A stretch of DNA of 64,000 bases from NCBI GenBank assembly GCA_965208745.1, contig CBDBPN010000004.1, positions 2,666,001-2,730,000 of the forward strand, written 5' to 3'. Positions within the stretch are counted from its first letter, which is position 1; the number at the start of each line of letters is the position of its first letter. Positions 28,501 through 36,923 of this stretch are shown here, in pieces. Below the pieces are notes generated by a model. The model searched no databases, was not told the origin of the DNA, and worked only from the letters and a program-made list of their open reading frames with translations. The position numbers and the translations under genes were made by a program. The DNA is from VXNE01 sp965208745. GTDB taxonomy: Bacteria > Pseudomonadota > Gammaproteobacteria > Pseudomonadales > Azotimanducaceae.

Positions 28501-31288
28501 CGCCGCGACGCTCGCGGCCGGCACGGTGGTGACGCTGACCGCGACCGCCGATGCCAAGCACCTGTTCGGCGGCTGGACCGGGGCATGTTCCGGGACCGAA
28601 CCCTGCACGCTCACCGTGAACGCCGACAGCACCGTCGGGACGACGTTCGTCGCGGCGCGAAGCCTGGTTGTCACGGCGCCGTCGCATGGTAAGGTGACCG
28701 GCAGGATCGGGACCAGGACAGTGATCGACTGCGGCGGCGACTGCGCGGAGACCGTGGCCCACGGCACGCGGGTGGCGCTCAGCGCGAGTCCCGACAGCGA
28801 CTACCGGTTCGACGGCTGGGGCGATGCGTGCGCGTCCGAGACGTCGGCCGCGTGCTCCCTCACCCTCGACGCCGACCGCACGGTGAGCGTGGCGTTCGTG
28901 TCCACGGCCATCGTCGGCAGGTGCGACGAGACTGCGGTGGACGGCTGCGCCGCCGGCAATGCGAACACGACCGCGGTCGCCGACACGGACAGCCACCACC
29001 GGTGGCGCTGCGACGGCACCGGCGGCGGCGCCAACTCGCGCACCTGCACGAAGGCCAAGCTCGGCTGCCGGTCCGGCACGCGAAGCTGGAGCGCGGGCGG
29101 TTACTCGTGCGAAGGCACAATCACCTCGGCGACCAGCGGCCAGACGAGGTCGGCGCGGGACCAGGGCGATCCCACCCGCGGCGCGGCGGCGTTCAAGTGC
29201 GACGACGGCGGCTGGCTGGAACAGTCGGGCGGCACCTGTAGCGTGGACCTGCGGTGCGGGACGCGCGAGAACGTCTGCCTGCCCGACGGAGTCGAGTGGA
29301 ACGACCGGGCCGACACGGAGGCCAGGGACGGCGCGTGCGCGAGCACCGAGTCCGCAGGGTGCCGGAACGGCACCACGTACAGCAACCGCGACGACATACC
29401 GCTCGAGAACGGGGCGTGCGGTTCGACCCGCAACGACTGCGACGGCGGCACCTACCGCCATCGCGCCGACACCGACAGCGAGTACCGGTGGCGCTGCGTC
29501 GGCACCGACGCGGAGGACCGCTGGGCGTGCCTCGGCATCGACGGCTCGAAGAACTGGAGTTGCGGCTACGCCAGCCAGTCGAAGTCGTGCGGCGTCTCGA
29601 TTCCGGCGAGGGACGACAACACCTGCGGCGTCGGCGAGGTCACCCGCCACGCGTCCGACGACGACTGCTCGATCTGCAAGCCGGGCTACAAGGACCACAA
29701 CGGCGTGTGCGAGGAGCGGCCGGACTGCGGTCCCACCGAACTCAGTTGTCGCGCTGGAACCGCGACCAACACCGCGGACAAGCTGAGTCCGCCAACCAAT
29801 CAATGGACATGCACCAACGCGGGAGAAACGAAAGCCTGCACCGATCCCGCGCCGCCGCCGAACTGCGGGGACAACCAGGAGTACGCGCTGGACGCGTCGA
29901 ACGAACTGACCTGCAGGTGCGTGAGCGGCCATCACCTGCACGGGGGCAAGTGCGTCCGGGATCCGATGTGTTCGGCCCCGCTCGTGGAGAACGAGTGCAA
30001 GGTCGGCACCGCCACGGGTTTCACGGACACGGCGGTGTACGGAGCCTGTGAGGCCACCGAGACGGAAGGCTGCGTGACGCCGGGCGGCGGCGCCTTCGAG
30101 GACGCGCCGAACACTCCCAAAGCGGATGGGAAGTGCGGCGCAAAGAAGAACTCCTGCCTCTCGGGTACGACCGACAACGAGGCGCAAACCACATCCGAGT
30201 ACACATGGGATTGTCTCGGCATCGCGGGCTCGAAGAACTGGAGCTGCGAGGGGAGTGCCGGCAGGAAGGAGTGGGGCTGCGAGAACGGAGATCCCAACAA
30301 GACACAGTCCTGCGGGCTCCCGTCGCCGGGAAGCAGCCAATCCTGCGGCGAGGCCATTGCCGCGGTGGATTACCTCGGCTGCTACGTCTGCAAGCCGGGT
30401 TACGAGGACGTCAACGGCGATTGCGTGTGCAAATCGGGTTATCAGAAGGTCGGCGGCGTCTGCAAGCCGGTCGTGAAGCTCACGGTGAGTGTGCCCACGC
30501 TGACGAGTCCGTCGACCGCAAACCCGAAGCCCGTAGTGTGCAATATAACGGCGAGCAAGGGCGTCGACAACGGAAACGGGATTTCGTGCGGATATGCGGG
30601 CAACAACTGCGCGGAGTACTACGTTGAGGGCACAACGGTGACGTTAACGAACACCGCGAAGAGCGGCTACGGGCTCACAGCTTGGGACGGCGCGTGCAAT
30701 GGCACGTCGTCGACCTGCAGCCTTCTCATGCACGTGGCGCAGAAGGTCACGGTCTTTTGCGGGTCCACCCTCGCTGTCCATCACGGCGGACCGTACACGG
30801 CGACGCTCATCACTGTGCCGTTGCCTCCGCCATTGCCGACATCGCGTTTCTACAGCGCAACTGTCCAGGCTTCGGCAAGCGGCGGGGTGCCCGGGTATAC
30901 GTTCAAGTGGTCGGAGAAGGAGGCTGGCGCGAGGGCCGTCTACATACTGCCGACCTTGGCCGCGTCGGGAAAGAAGATAGAGGTCGACGCAAGCGACAGC
31001 GAGGGGAACACAGGCCATGACGAAACGAAGATCAATCCCCCGTCGGCTGACGCCTTACAGGGGGCGAGCCCGGAGGCCGTCGCCTTCGAGGTGCCGCTGG
31101 GCGGCGAGCTCCACTTCGTCTGGGGCGGGGAGGGCGAAGTGACGGGACGTTCGGAAGACCGCACCGTGGTCACGGTCAGCGTGTCCTCGCCGGCGATTCG
31201 CGTAACCGGCGTGGGTGTCGGGGAGACGTACGTGGTCCTGCGGACGACCGGCGGCGAGGACTTCTACCTGCCCGTGGTGGTCCGGTAA
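22526..31288 (+). CDS. giant Cys-rich modular surface protein (Calx-beta/FN3/cadherin)
   Basis: A 2920-residue exported protein; signal peptide 1-27. By sequence pattern: Cys-rich TNFR/EGF-like region 159-275 (CPENRVPDASRTFCEPCPTG); SwmB-like domain 304-408; about five Calx-beta-like repeats 411-1005; four fibronectin type III domains 1008-1418; Calx-beta 1420-1528; cadherin-like 1532-1642; FN3 1644-1736; two more Ig-like units to 1953; two InlB B-type repeats 1957-2127 (each with a GW-type centre and a Cys pair); a long array of Cys-rich units 2129-2650 (CKPGYEDVNGDC-like); another B-type repeat 2650-2747; and a PKD-like end. No sorting signal or transmembrane anchor is evident at the C-terminus, so the export route past the periplasm is unclear. 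An adhesin or matrix role is the likely family inference. The stop overlaps the next gene's ATG. Confidence 0.8.
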   Translation: MRSRRIARIGRTSAYCALAVAAWALAQGPAAPEAGSGGAVAAAANRAPVLAVFPDGVSVRAGERATVAVESLDPDIAADGVAEAVWLGVAPAPDADRAVPAWLTGTSWSAGPSERPRLELAFAPPVDAPAGVHTVEAGATDARGLTTLASFEVTVLPPRCGPLELDEDGVCVRCPENRVPDASRTFCEPCPTGTERPAGAACSACPAGMTSDPGESCGCGGTAHLVDGACVDCPPHTEGAGAACVACPPDTERPDGARSCTDCPAGGTSPGGVACAPAVAPKAAAPSAHVSGGATAKSSSSADTTAPTIVSADYAGATVTLTMSEPVWAETRPAAGDFVVRSNTVFTVTGVSAPSSGADAGATITLTLGGAPRGSPRIVLTYVANRDAKRRPRDAAGNRLDTQDVTVRPRRTLTVRFDGVGDTGIAEDAGEVGVTLSLDHPPAAGSYTGCRLRLTGDSVAGTVDVEFVDAEQTLNAAGGWRAGANLLKVVDDAYAEGDEALAVEAYCTGGGAGMDPPASGLVSEPSSVTIADNESRTIALSADPAKIPETAGATRVTVTATLDGRATEKLDLALTLAGTATAANHTVTGTRRVVIEAGTTSGSTVLTVTPRADADDIDQTVAIGSVLAGYAVAGATVTIAEPPPPPTIVASADPTTLSEAVGEVKVRLTLEHAPASGAYTNCRLRLGAGSVAESPADVTFPKVTKLTADKGWTARTKLMTVVDDAVAEADEALVVEGHCTGTKPGTEPPPTALASRPLRLTIEDNDTLHALKLSVRPDTIGETLGARDVEVTATADTAPSSPVTVGLDLGSGAYTVTGTRSITIPADAMSGTTTLKFTPTDDGNASDDTVSIGGSASGHTVTGTALTITEPVTVGGVDVSGLAVDLSVSPTAIREGTSGAHGLSAKLTGVDVPAVDVAFTPAVGGTATRGASHDYTLAGAAGWDRLTVAANDAHLSDDAEVTVSALPDDADEGGETVTFTVSRVTWGNTVVALGEPAVATLTITEAWDTPKAPKGLAAAPAPGNETHGLDASWKSVTAVPAVDGYVVRHRAVTDPPAAWTDAEIQPGLATTLTGLNAGTRYEIRVFARNAAGDGAESGSVFAYTADGGCPMAAPAVTTPEGARAHSDLNVSWQAPACGASLSGYRVRYREDPDVENVENDWIEIAAAGTAATLTGLTADTSYLVAVRAVAVGGDKGPWSPDGKGRTGLDTRLPPRMGAPAVAPHAVDGASRLDASWVRVTWTDENDVAHAITEYQYRHRPKGGAAWTAETGAQAASEETTTMTRSISGLAAGTWYEVQVRAVNRMGGIAYPGKWSQPGSGRTWGAPDPVEEPSAHLMGTGVVVVWDAPHDGGSPITDYDVDYKVRDGGGWDPHNYAGCSMGACATETSIDAVARKVRVRAENALGMGEWSPAANVQSRKLLRVSYGAAAATVNEGESLLVTVRLDSAADRSVSAPVTKTGDATAFRLDGLGSDETAAFGLGTTEQTFTFVALQDEDDDDEKITLGFGTLPDGVRLREPAALVVTVRDDETANGRPSFAAGAAATRAVAENAAAGTAVGAPLTASDPEDDTLTYALAGTHAGLFTVDGSNGQLAVGADADLDFEGAVTSYAVTVEVSDRKDGAGEVDTAVDASIAVTVNVTDVAEPPGVPDAPSLTPTATTLAVAWTAPDNTGPAITGYDVRHRASGDADWTDAAFAGTGTSTTLTGLSAGTAHEVRVRATSDEGTGDWSASAVENTLPAVSLSADKPKPEIADGNAAVEVTLSAAAGAAGGTLKGAWLARDGEGTVTVLADDIALTDGTAVTRAVSSSAPGPRTFGFRATHTLDGRTRASTEWVTIDWRPRVILSATPTSVAEDGGATTVTVTATLTGATLTDAAKTVTVSVAGGTATAGDDFEAVDGFTIAIAGSTRSADGSFTLTPVVDADREGPETVAVTGTATDGGPVTVVGTNVSIVDADPKLTVTAPTNGYVTGTTGSGDAKTTVIDCGSGNRTDCAATLAAGTVVTLTATADAKHLFGGWTGACSGTEPCTLTVNADSTVGTTFVAARSLVVTAPSHGKVTGRIGTRTVIDCGGDCAETVAHGTRVALSASPDSDYRFDGWGDACASETSAACSLTLDADRTVSVAFVSTAIVGRCDETAVDGCAAGNANTTAVADTDSHHRWRCDGTGGGANSRTCTKAKLGCRSGTRSWSAGGYSCEGTITSATSGQTRSARDQGDPTRGAAAFKCDDGGWLEQSGGTCSVDLRCGTRENVCLPDGVEWNDRADTEARDGACASTESAGCRNGTTYSNRDDIPLENGACGSTRNDCDGGTYRHRADTDSEYRWRCVGTDAEDRWACLGIDGSKNWSCGYASQSKSCGVSIPARDDNTCGVGEVTRHASDDDCSICKPGYKDHNGVCEERPDCGPTELSCRAGTATNTADKLSPPTNQWTCTNAGETKACTDPAPPPNCGDNQEYALDASNELTCRCVSGHHLHGGKCVRDPMCSAPLVENECKVGTATGFTDTAVYGACEATETEGCVTPGGGAFEDAPNTPKADGKCGAKKNSCLSGTTDNEAQTTSEYTWDCLGIAGSKNWSCEGSAGRKEWGCENGDPNKTQSCGLPSPGSSQSCGEAIAAVDYLGCYVCKPGYEDVNGDCVCKSGYQKVGGVCKPVVKLTVSVPTLTSPSTANPKPVVCNITASKGVDNGNGISCGYAGNNCAEYYVEGTTVTLTNTAKSGYGLTAWDGACNGTSSTCSLLMHVAQKVTVFCGSTLAVHHGGPYTATLITVPLPPPLPTSRFYSATVQASASGGVPGYTFKWSEKEAGARAVYILPTLAASGKKIEVDASDSEGNTGHDETKINPPSADALQGASPEAVAFEVPLGGELHFVWGGEGEVTGRSEDRTVVTVSVSSPAIRVTGVGVGETYVVLRTTGGEDFYLPVVVR

Positions 31289-34200
31289 TGCGCGGGCGCC
31301 CGCACGACCGGGATGGTGCATGGGCTCGGTGGGTTCGGTTGCATGGGATTCCCGCACTCGCCGCCGGCGCCGTGTTGGCGCCGGCGGCGGCGCTGGGGCA
31401 GGCGCCCAACGCATCCCTGTTCACGACGGAACCCAGGGTCGCGTCCGCGGCGTCGGCGGACGCGCTGGCCGGCGGTCCGCGGCGAATCGGGCGAGTTGAT
31501 CACGGTCTTCTCGGCGCGTTGAGCGAGGAAGTCCTCGCCGGCCGGGACGGCAAGCTGCGCCTGAACCTGTTCGCGGACGTGGAGTACGAAGCGTCGCTCG
31601 AGCGGAGCGCCCCGACATCCCGGGGTTACACGCTGTCCGGGCCGCTGGACGATGTCCCGTTCGGCCGCGCGGTGCTGGTGGTCAACAACGGCAAGACCTA
31701 CGGTCGCGTGTACACGCCGGAGGGCAACTGGTCGATCCACACGGTCGGGACGATGCAGACCGTGGAGCCTTTGGCATCGGGGCCGATGCGTTGCGGGCTG
31801 GAGTCCAAACCGGTAGCCGAAGAGGCGCTGACCCGTGGCGGGGTGGCGTCCGACGTGTTCGGGTTCGACCGCGAGGGGGACGACTTTCGCCAGGCACTTG
31901 CGCCGCGAGCCTCCCTGGCTTTGCGAGCCGCGGATGCTTGGCGCCGGCCATCGGAATCCGAACCCGCGGAGGGCATCGGGACAGTCCGGTCGAGCGCTCC
32001 CCCCGAGGCCGGAGGGGCGTCCGCGTCCGGAGCGGCCGGCGCCTCGGACGACGGCGTCGTCGACGTGCTGGTCGCGTACCCGTCCTTCGTGCGGGAAATC
32101 GAGGGCGGCTACGGTCCCCTGCTGGCGCTCATCGATCTCGACATCGCGACGGCGAACGAGGCGTTCGCGGCGAGCGGGGTCGAGTTGCGCGTGCGGCTGG
32201 CCGCCGCGGTGGAGGTGGAGTACGACCGGTTTCTCGAAGAGGACGTGCTCTCCCGCCTGGGCGACACCGTGGACTACCTGCACTGGGACGCCGCGCTGCG
32301 GCATCTCGCCGACCCGGACGATGGCCACCTGGACGAGCTGCACGTCCTGAGGGACAAGCACGCGGCCGACCTGGTGCTGCTCCATTTGGGCGGAAGGGCG
32401 CACGAACGGGTTGCCTATTCGATGCGCGGGCCGTCGGGCCTGGCCGGCCTCGCGTTCCGCGTCGACAGGCCAAGTGCCGCGGCCCTGGAGGCGTCCGGGT
32501 TCTCCATCGCGCTGTCGGGCGATGGCACGGTCGTCGCGCACGAGCTCGGCCACGTCATGGGCCTGCACCACGACCGCCACGACGACCGGCACAACGAACC
32601 GTTCCCGTACAGCCACGGGTACCAATACCGAATCCCCGAAATCAGGACCGATGGTTCCGAGTGGCTTTGGGGATTCGGTACGATCATGGCGACTTTCTCG
32701 GGCCGAGGGCAGGCGCATCCGGGTTACGTGCTCGCGTTCTCCAACCCCGAACTGGTCCATCCGCTGGATCCCGGCCTGCGCCTCGGGGTGCCCGGGGACG
32801 AGCCGTCGGACGCGGTCGACGGGCCGGCCGACGCGGCGCGGCACCTGAACGAAGTGCGTGGGACCGTGGCCAACGTGCGGGCCAGCGCGGACGCCGACCC
32901 TTGCGGTTACGAACTGGTCGGCGCCCCGGGGGACGTGCCCGCCGGGGGCGGGACCTTCCGGTTGCGCGTGGACACCCAGCCCGGCTGCGCGTGGACGGCC
33001 AAGGCGGGCGAGTGGGTGTCCATAACGTCGAACCCGGAGGGCGAGGGGAGCGGCGAAGTCACCTACCGCGTTTCGTCGAACGACCACTTCAAGCGGTCCG
33101 TCGAGGTCATGGTCGCCGGACGGCTGCATGAGCGTTCCCAGGCTGGATCGCGGCCCATTACCCCGGTGTGCGCGCGCTCGGACCGTATGGTAAGTGCAAT
33201 GATGTGGAGGCACCCGGACTTTGAGACTTCCGGCGGGCATTCCGGCTTCTATTCGCACACTCCCTGCGGAGCTCTGAACTTCGATGCCGACTATCTGGCG
33301 AGCATCCGCACTTTCCACCCGGACCCGGGCAATCCCCGCCGGATATGGCGGGGATTGGAACTGCCCGAGCTGCGGGCCGGCGACTTCGACGGGTTGACCG
33401 GCCTGTACGAGATCCGGATCAACGGAGTCGAACGCATACCGCCGGACGTGTTCGCGGGCATGACCGGACTCCGGACCGTGGAACTCAGTCAGGAGCTCTT
33501 CTGGGACGATCACAGCGCGGTCCTGGGCGAGATCGCGCCGGGCGCGTTCCGGGGGGTGCCGGGACTCATGTCCATCAGAGTGGACGGGCACCGGTTGCGG
33601 CGACTCGAGGCGGGCGTGTTCGAGGGGCTGGACGGATTGCTCGGGCTGCGCTTTGTGCGGGCGCGGGCGGGAAGCGTGGCGCTGGAACCGGACGTACTGG
33701 AAGGGCTGTCCGACCTCCGGTTTCTCGACTTGCACAACAACGGGATCGGTGCGCTCGATGCCGGGACGTTCGACGGGCTGACGGAACTGCGGGCCGTCAG
33801 TCTGTTTGGCAACGAGATTCGGACATTGCCCACGGACGTTTTCGACGGGCTGTCGCGCCTCAGGCGGCTGGACTTGAGGGACAACCGGATGGAGGCGTTG
33901 CCGGCGTTGGATGGGCTTTCTGCGTTGGAGATGCTGTTGGCCAATGCCAACCGGATCTCGGAGTTGGAGTCCGGGGTGTTCGACGACCTGGTCAACCTGA
34001 AGTACCTGTTCCTCCATTACAACCGTCTGGCGCGCCTTGCGGAAACGGCGCTCGCGCCCCTTGGCAAGCTGCAGATCCTGGATTTGCGTCATAACCGGTT
34101 GACGGCCATTGAACCCGGAACCTTTGCAGGCTTGTCAGAACTTGAAATTCTGGGACTTGACGGGAACCGGCTCACCGGGCTCGAAGCGGGCACGTTCGAC

Positions 34201-36672
34201 GGCCTGTCGAGCCTGGAACTCCTGCTCTTGGCCAACAACGGAATACGCGGCATTGCCCCAGGCGCGTTCGGGGGACTCCGGGTGCGGTACGACTTGGACC
34301 TTTCGAACAACCGCCTGGGACCGCTGGCCACGGGGGCTTTCGAGGGACTGTGGACCTTGGTTTTGGACCTTTCGAACAACCGCCTGGGAACGTTGCGTGC
34401 GGGCCCGTTCCAGGGTCATGTTTCTATCTCCAGTATCAACCTGAGCCAGGCAGGTGTCACGTCCTTCGAGCCGGGAGCGTTCGAGGCACTGTCCCGGGTC
34501 GGTCACGTGTGGGCTGCGGGGAACGGCATCCGGGAACTCGCGCGCGGCGCGTTGCGCGGAATCGGCTGGAAGGGACATTTCAAGCTGCATCACAATCCGG
34601 GCGCCCCGTTCACCTTTGCGCCGACGCCCGTGGTGGCGGGCGTGGCGGAAGGGGCTGTCGGCCAGCCTCTGGAAATCGCCCTGGAGATCGCCTCGGCGGC
34701 GCCGGTTCCCGTCTACGTCTCGCTCACCGCGTCGGGCGGATCGCTGTCGGCCGATGAACTCCTGTTGGCCCGGGGAGACGTGCGTAGTCGGCGCCGCGCC
34801 ACCGTGACGCCCCACGGGGACGGCCCGGTGACCGTGCGGATTGCAGGGGCGCCGGCTAGCAGCGACGGGGATCCGTGCGAGTCCGGCGTGTTGATCGGCC
34901 CATCGGCCCGCGCGTGTTTTTCTGGTGCCCGCTTGGCGTCCGGCCCCCCACTCGTGCTGTACGGGATCGAGGATCGGTCGCTCGTACGTGGCAGCCGAGC
35001 GGAGCACATCGACCTCGCGGAGGTGTTCTCCTACTTCGTCGGGACGGCGGATTACACGGTGTCAACGAGCGACGATGCGGTGGCGGCGGTGCGCGTTGAG
35101 GACGGGACACTGACCGTGACACCGGGCGTGATCGGGACCGCCGAGATCATGGTGACGGCGAAGGGGATGGGGGGTGAAACGCTGACGCGGCGCTTCACGG
35201 TCACGGTTGGCGTTCCGTCGGTTCCGTTGTTTCTTTCCGCCTCGAATCCCGAGCGCGAGGGCTTCGTCCGCGTCCTCAGTCACTCGGACCGGGCGGGCAC
35301 GGTGCGGGTCACCGCGATCGACGACGCCGGGAGACGCCACGGGCCCGTGCGTCTGCGTCTGCGGCCCTACGGCGCCACCCACTTCAATTCCGCGGACCTG
35401 GAGGACGGGAACGAGGAGAAGCGGCTGCTCGAGGGCGTCGGCCCCGGGGTCGGGGAAGGCGACTGGCGCCTGGAGTTCGAGAGCGACATCGACATCGAGG
35501 CGCTGTCCTACGTGCGCACCGGGGACGGATTCCTCACCGCGATCCACGACGCCGCCCCGTTCGAGGACGGCGCGCACCGCATCGCGACCTTCAATCCGGC
35601 GAGCAACGTGCGCCAGTCGAGCCGGCTGCGGGTGATCAACACCGGACGCGAGGAGGCCGAGGTCACGGTGCGCGGAGTCGACGACGCGGGCGCTTCCCCC
35701 GGCAGCCCGGTGCGGTTCTCGGTTCCGGCCGGGGCGGCGCGCGAGTTCGACGCGATGCAACTGGAGGCCGGGGACATGGCGCTCGACGGCGCGCTCGGCG
35801 ACGGCGAGGGCAAGTGGCGGCTGGCGGTGGAGTCGGATTCGCTCGTGGTGGCCATGAGCCTGCTGGAGAACGCGTCGACCGGCCACCTGACGAATCTCTC
35901 GTCGGCGCCGCCTCTGCCGGACGATGACGGCGTCCATCATGTCGCACTGTTTCCGGCTGCGGGCGATGCCCAAGGCAGGCAGGGATTCGCGCGGGTGATC
36001 AACCGCTCGCAGATGGCCGGCGTGGTCCGGATCGACGCCTTCGACGACGCGGGGGCGGTCTACGGGCCGCTGGAACTGGCCATCGAAGCGGGCGCCGCGG
36101 CGCATTTCAATTCCGACGATCTCGAGCTGGGCGCCTCGGGGAAGGGCTTGGCGGGCAGTACCGGTGCTGGCGAAGGCGACTGGCGGCTGGAACTGTCGAG
36201 CAACCTGGACATCGAGGTGCTGGCGTACGTGCGCGCGGAGGACGGCTTCCTGACGACGATGCACGACAGGGTGGCGGTGCGCGACGGGCGCCGGGAAGTC
36301 GTGCTGCTCAATCCCGGGAGCAACGCCGATCAGGCTAGTCGCCTGCGCCTCTCGAATCCGCTCTCGGAAGAGGCGCTGGTCGCCATCGTCGGGACAGACG
36401 ACGTGGGCGCGTTGCCGGGCAGTCCTGTACACGTCAATGTTCCCGCCCGCGCGTCGATGACGTTGACGGCCGAGGAACTGGAGGCGGGTATCCCCCACCC
36501 CGATCTCGAAGACTACTGGACCCGGTGGCCGCTCGGCGACGGGCATGGCAAATGGCGGCTCTCGGTGGTGGCGGAGCCGGGCGTTCTCGTGCAGAGCCTC
36601 CTGGAGAGTCCGACGGGGCACCTGACCAACCTGTCGAGCGCGCCGGGCCCACCGGGCTTGGAGGCGAACTGA
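31288..36672 (+). CDS. LRR metalloprotease with repeated C-terminal modules
   Basis: A 1794-residue exported protein overlapping the previous stop by one base (TAATG). Signal peptide about 1-38 (PALAAGAVLAPAAALGQ). A prodomain-like region precedes a reprolysin-like peptidase at about 254-500: VVDVLVAYPSF, the zinc site HELGHVMGLHHD (His418, Glu419, His422, His428, Asp429) and a possible Met-turn in GTIMATF. A BACON-like domain lies at about 538-611. Leucine-rich repeats run from about 671 to 1105 with units such as LRFLDLHNNGIGALDAGTFD. An Ig-like region follows, then two copies of a unit of about 235 residues (1310-1545 and 1552-1794), each with THFNSADLE-like, GEGDWRLE and TGHLTNLSSAP blocks. 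No membrane anchor is seen. A secreted protease with LRR-based target binding is the natural reading. Confidence 0.82.
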   Translation: MRGRPHDRDGAWARWVRLHGIPALAAGAVLAPAAALGQAPNASLFTTEPRVASAASADALAGGPRRIGRVDHGLLGALSEEVLAGRDGKLRLNLFADVEYEASLERSAPTSRGYTLSGPLDDVPFGRAVLVVNNGKTYGRVYTPEGNWSIHTVGTMQTVEPLASGPMRCGLESKPVAEEALTRGGVASDVFGFDREGDDFRQALAPRASLALRAADAWRRPSESEPAEGIGTVRSSAPPEAGGASASGAAGASDDGVVDVLVAYPSFVREIEGGYGPLLALIDLDIATANEAFAASGVELRVRLAAAVEVEYDRFLEEDVLSRLGDTVDYLHWDAALRHLADPDDGHLDELHVLRDKHAADLVLLHLGGRAHERVAYSMRGPSGLAGLAFRVDRPSAAALEASGFSIALSGDGTVVAHELGHVMGLHHDRHDDRHNEPFPYSHGYQYRIPEIRTDGSEWLWGFGTIMATFSGRGQAHPGYVLAFSNPELVHPLDPGLRLGVPGDEPSDAVDGPADAARHLNEVRGTVANVRASADADPCGYELVGAPGDVPAGGGTFRLRVDTQPGCAWTAKAGEWVSITSNPEGEGSGEVTYRVSSNDHFKRSVEVMVAGRLHERSQAGSRPITPVCARSDRMVSAMMWRHPDFETSGGHSGFYSHTPCGALNFDADYLASIRTFHPDPGNPRRIWRGLELPELRAGDFDGLTGLYEIRINGVERIPPDVFAGMTGLRTVELSQELFWDDHSAVLGEIAPGAFRGVPGLMSIRVDGHRLRRLEAGVFEGLDGLLGLRFVRARAGSVALEPDVLEGLSDLRFLDLHNNGIGALDAGTFDGLTELRAVSLFGNEIRTLPTDVFDGLSRLRRLDLRDNRMEALPALDGLSALEMLLANANRISELESGVFDDLVNLKYLFLHYNRLARLAETALAPLGKLQILDLRHNRLTAIEPGTFAGLSELEILGLDGNRLTGLEAGTFDGLSSLELLLLANNGIRGIAPGAFGGLRVRYDLDLSNNRLGPLATGAFEGLWTLVLDLSNNRLGTLRAGPFQGHVSISSINLSQAGVTSFEPGAFEALSRVGHVWAAGNGIRELARGALRGIGWKGHFKLHHNPGAPFTFAPTPVVAGVAEGAVGQPLEIALEIASAAPVPVYVSLTASGGSLSADELLLARGDVRSRRRATVTPHGDGPVTVRIAGAPASSDGDPCESGVLIGPSARACFSGARLASGPPLVLYGIEDRSLVRGSRAEHIDLAEVFSYFVGTADYTVSTSDDAVAAVRVEDGTLTVTPGVIGTAEIMVTAKGMGGETLTRRFTVTVGVPSVPLFLSASNPEREGFVRVLSHSDRAGTVRVTAIDDAGRRHGPVRLRLRPYGATHFNSADLEDGNEEKRLLEGVGPGVGEGDWRLEFESDIDIEALSYVRTGDGFLTAIHDAAPFEDGAHRIATFNPASNVRQSSRLRVINTGREEAEVTVRGVDDAGASPGSPVRFSVPAGAAREFDAMQLEAGDMALDGALGDGEGKWRLAVESDSLVVAMSLLENASTGHLTNLSSAPPLPDDDGVHHVALFPAAGDAQGRQGFARVINRSQMAGVVRIDAFDDAGAVYGPLELAIEAGAAAHFNSDDLELGASGKGLAGSTGAGEGDWRLELSSNLDIEVLAYVRAEDGFLTTMHDRVAVRDGRREVVLLNPGSNADQASRLRLSNPLSEEALVAIVGTDDVGALPGSPVHVNVPARASMTLTAEELEAGIPHPDLEDYWTRWPLGDGHGKWRLSVVAEPGVLVQSLLESPTGHLTNLSSAPGPPGLEAN

Positions 36673-36923
36673 CTGTTCGCGTCCGCCGACATCGCGAATC
36701 GTTCGAATCATCCTTGACGCGCTGCCCTGCTCGCCCCTGCCCCGAGCAAGGTCGCGCTATCGACGTCCGGCATTCGAGCGGGAATGTCGTACACACGCCT
36801 TCCTCGGAATACGAGTTCGCCCTGCGCGGGACGGGAGCGGCGCCCGGGCACGGCGCCCGGCCCGCTGCGGGAGGCGGCGGCGCGGCGGTATCCTTTGCGC
36901 TTTGCCCAAGGTCCGGATAGTCG

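Noticed and set aside
31264..34092. Minus-strand 942-codon frame opposite the LRR metalloprotease
   Set aside because: Codon shadow of the real gene; repeated pattern only mirrors the LRRs.
36695..36720. GTTCGAATC sequence resembling a tRNA T-loop
   Set aside because: No acceptor stem, anticodon arm or D-arm can be formed around it.
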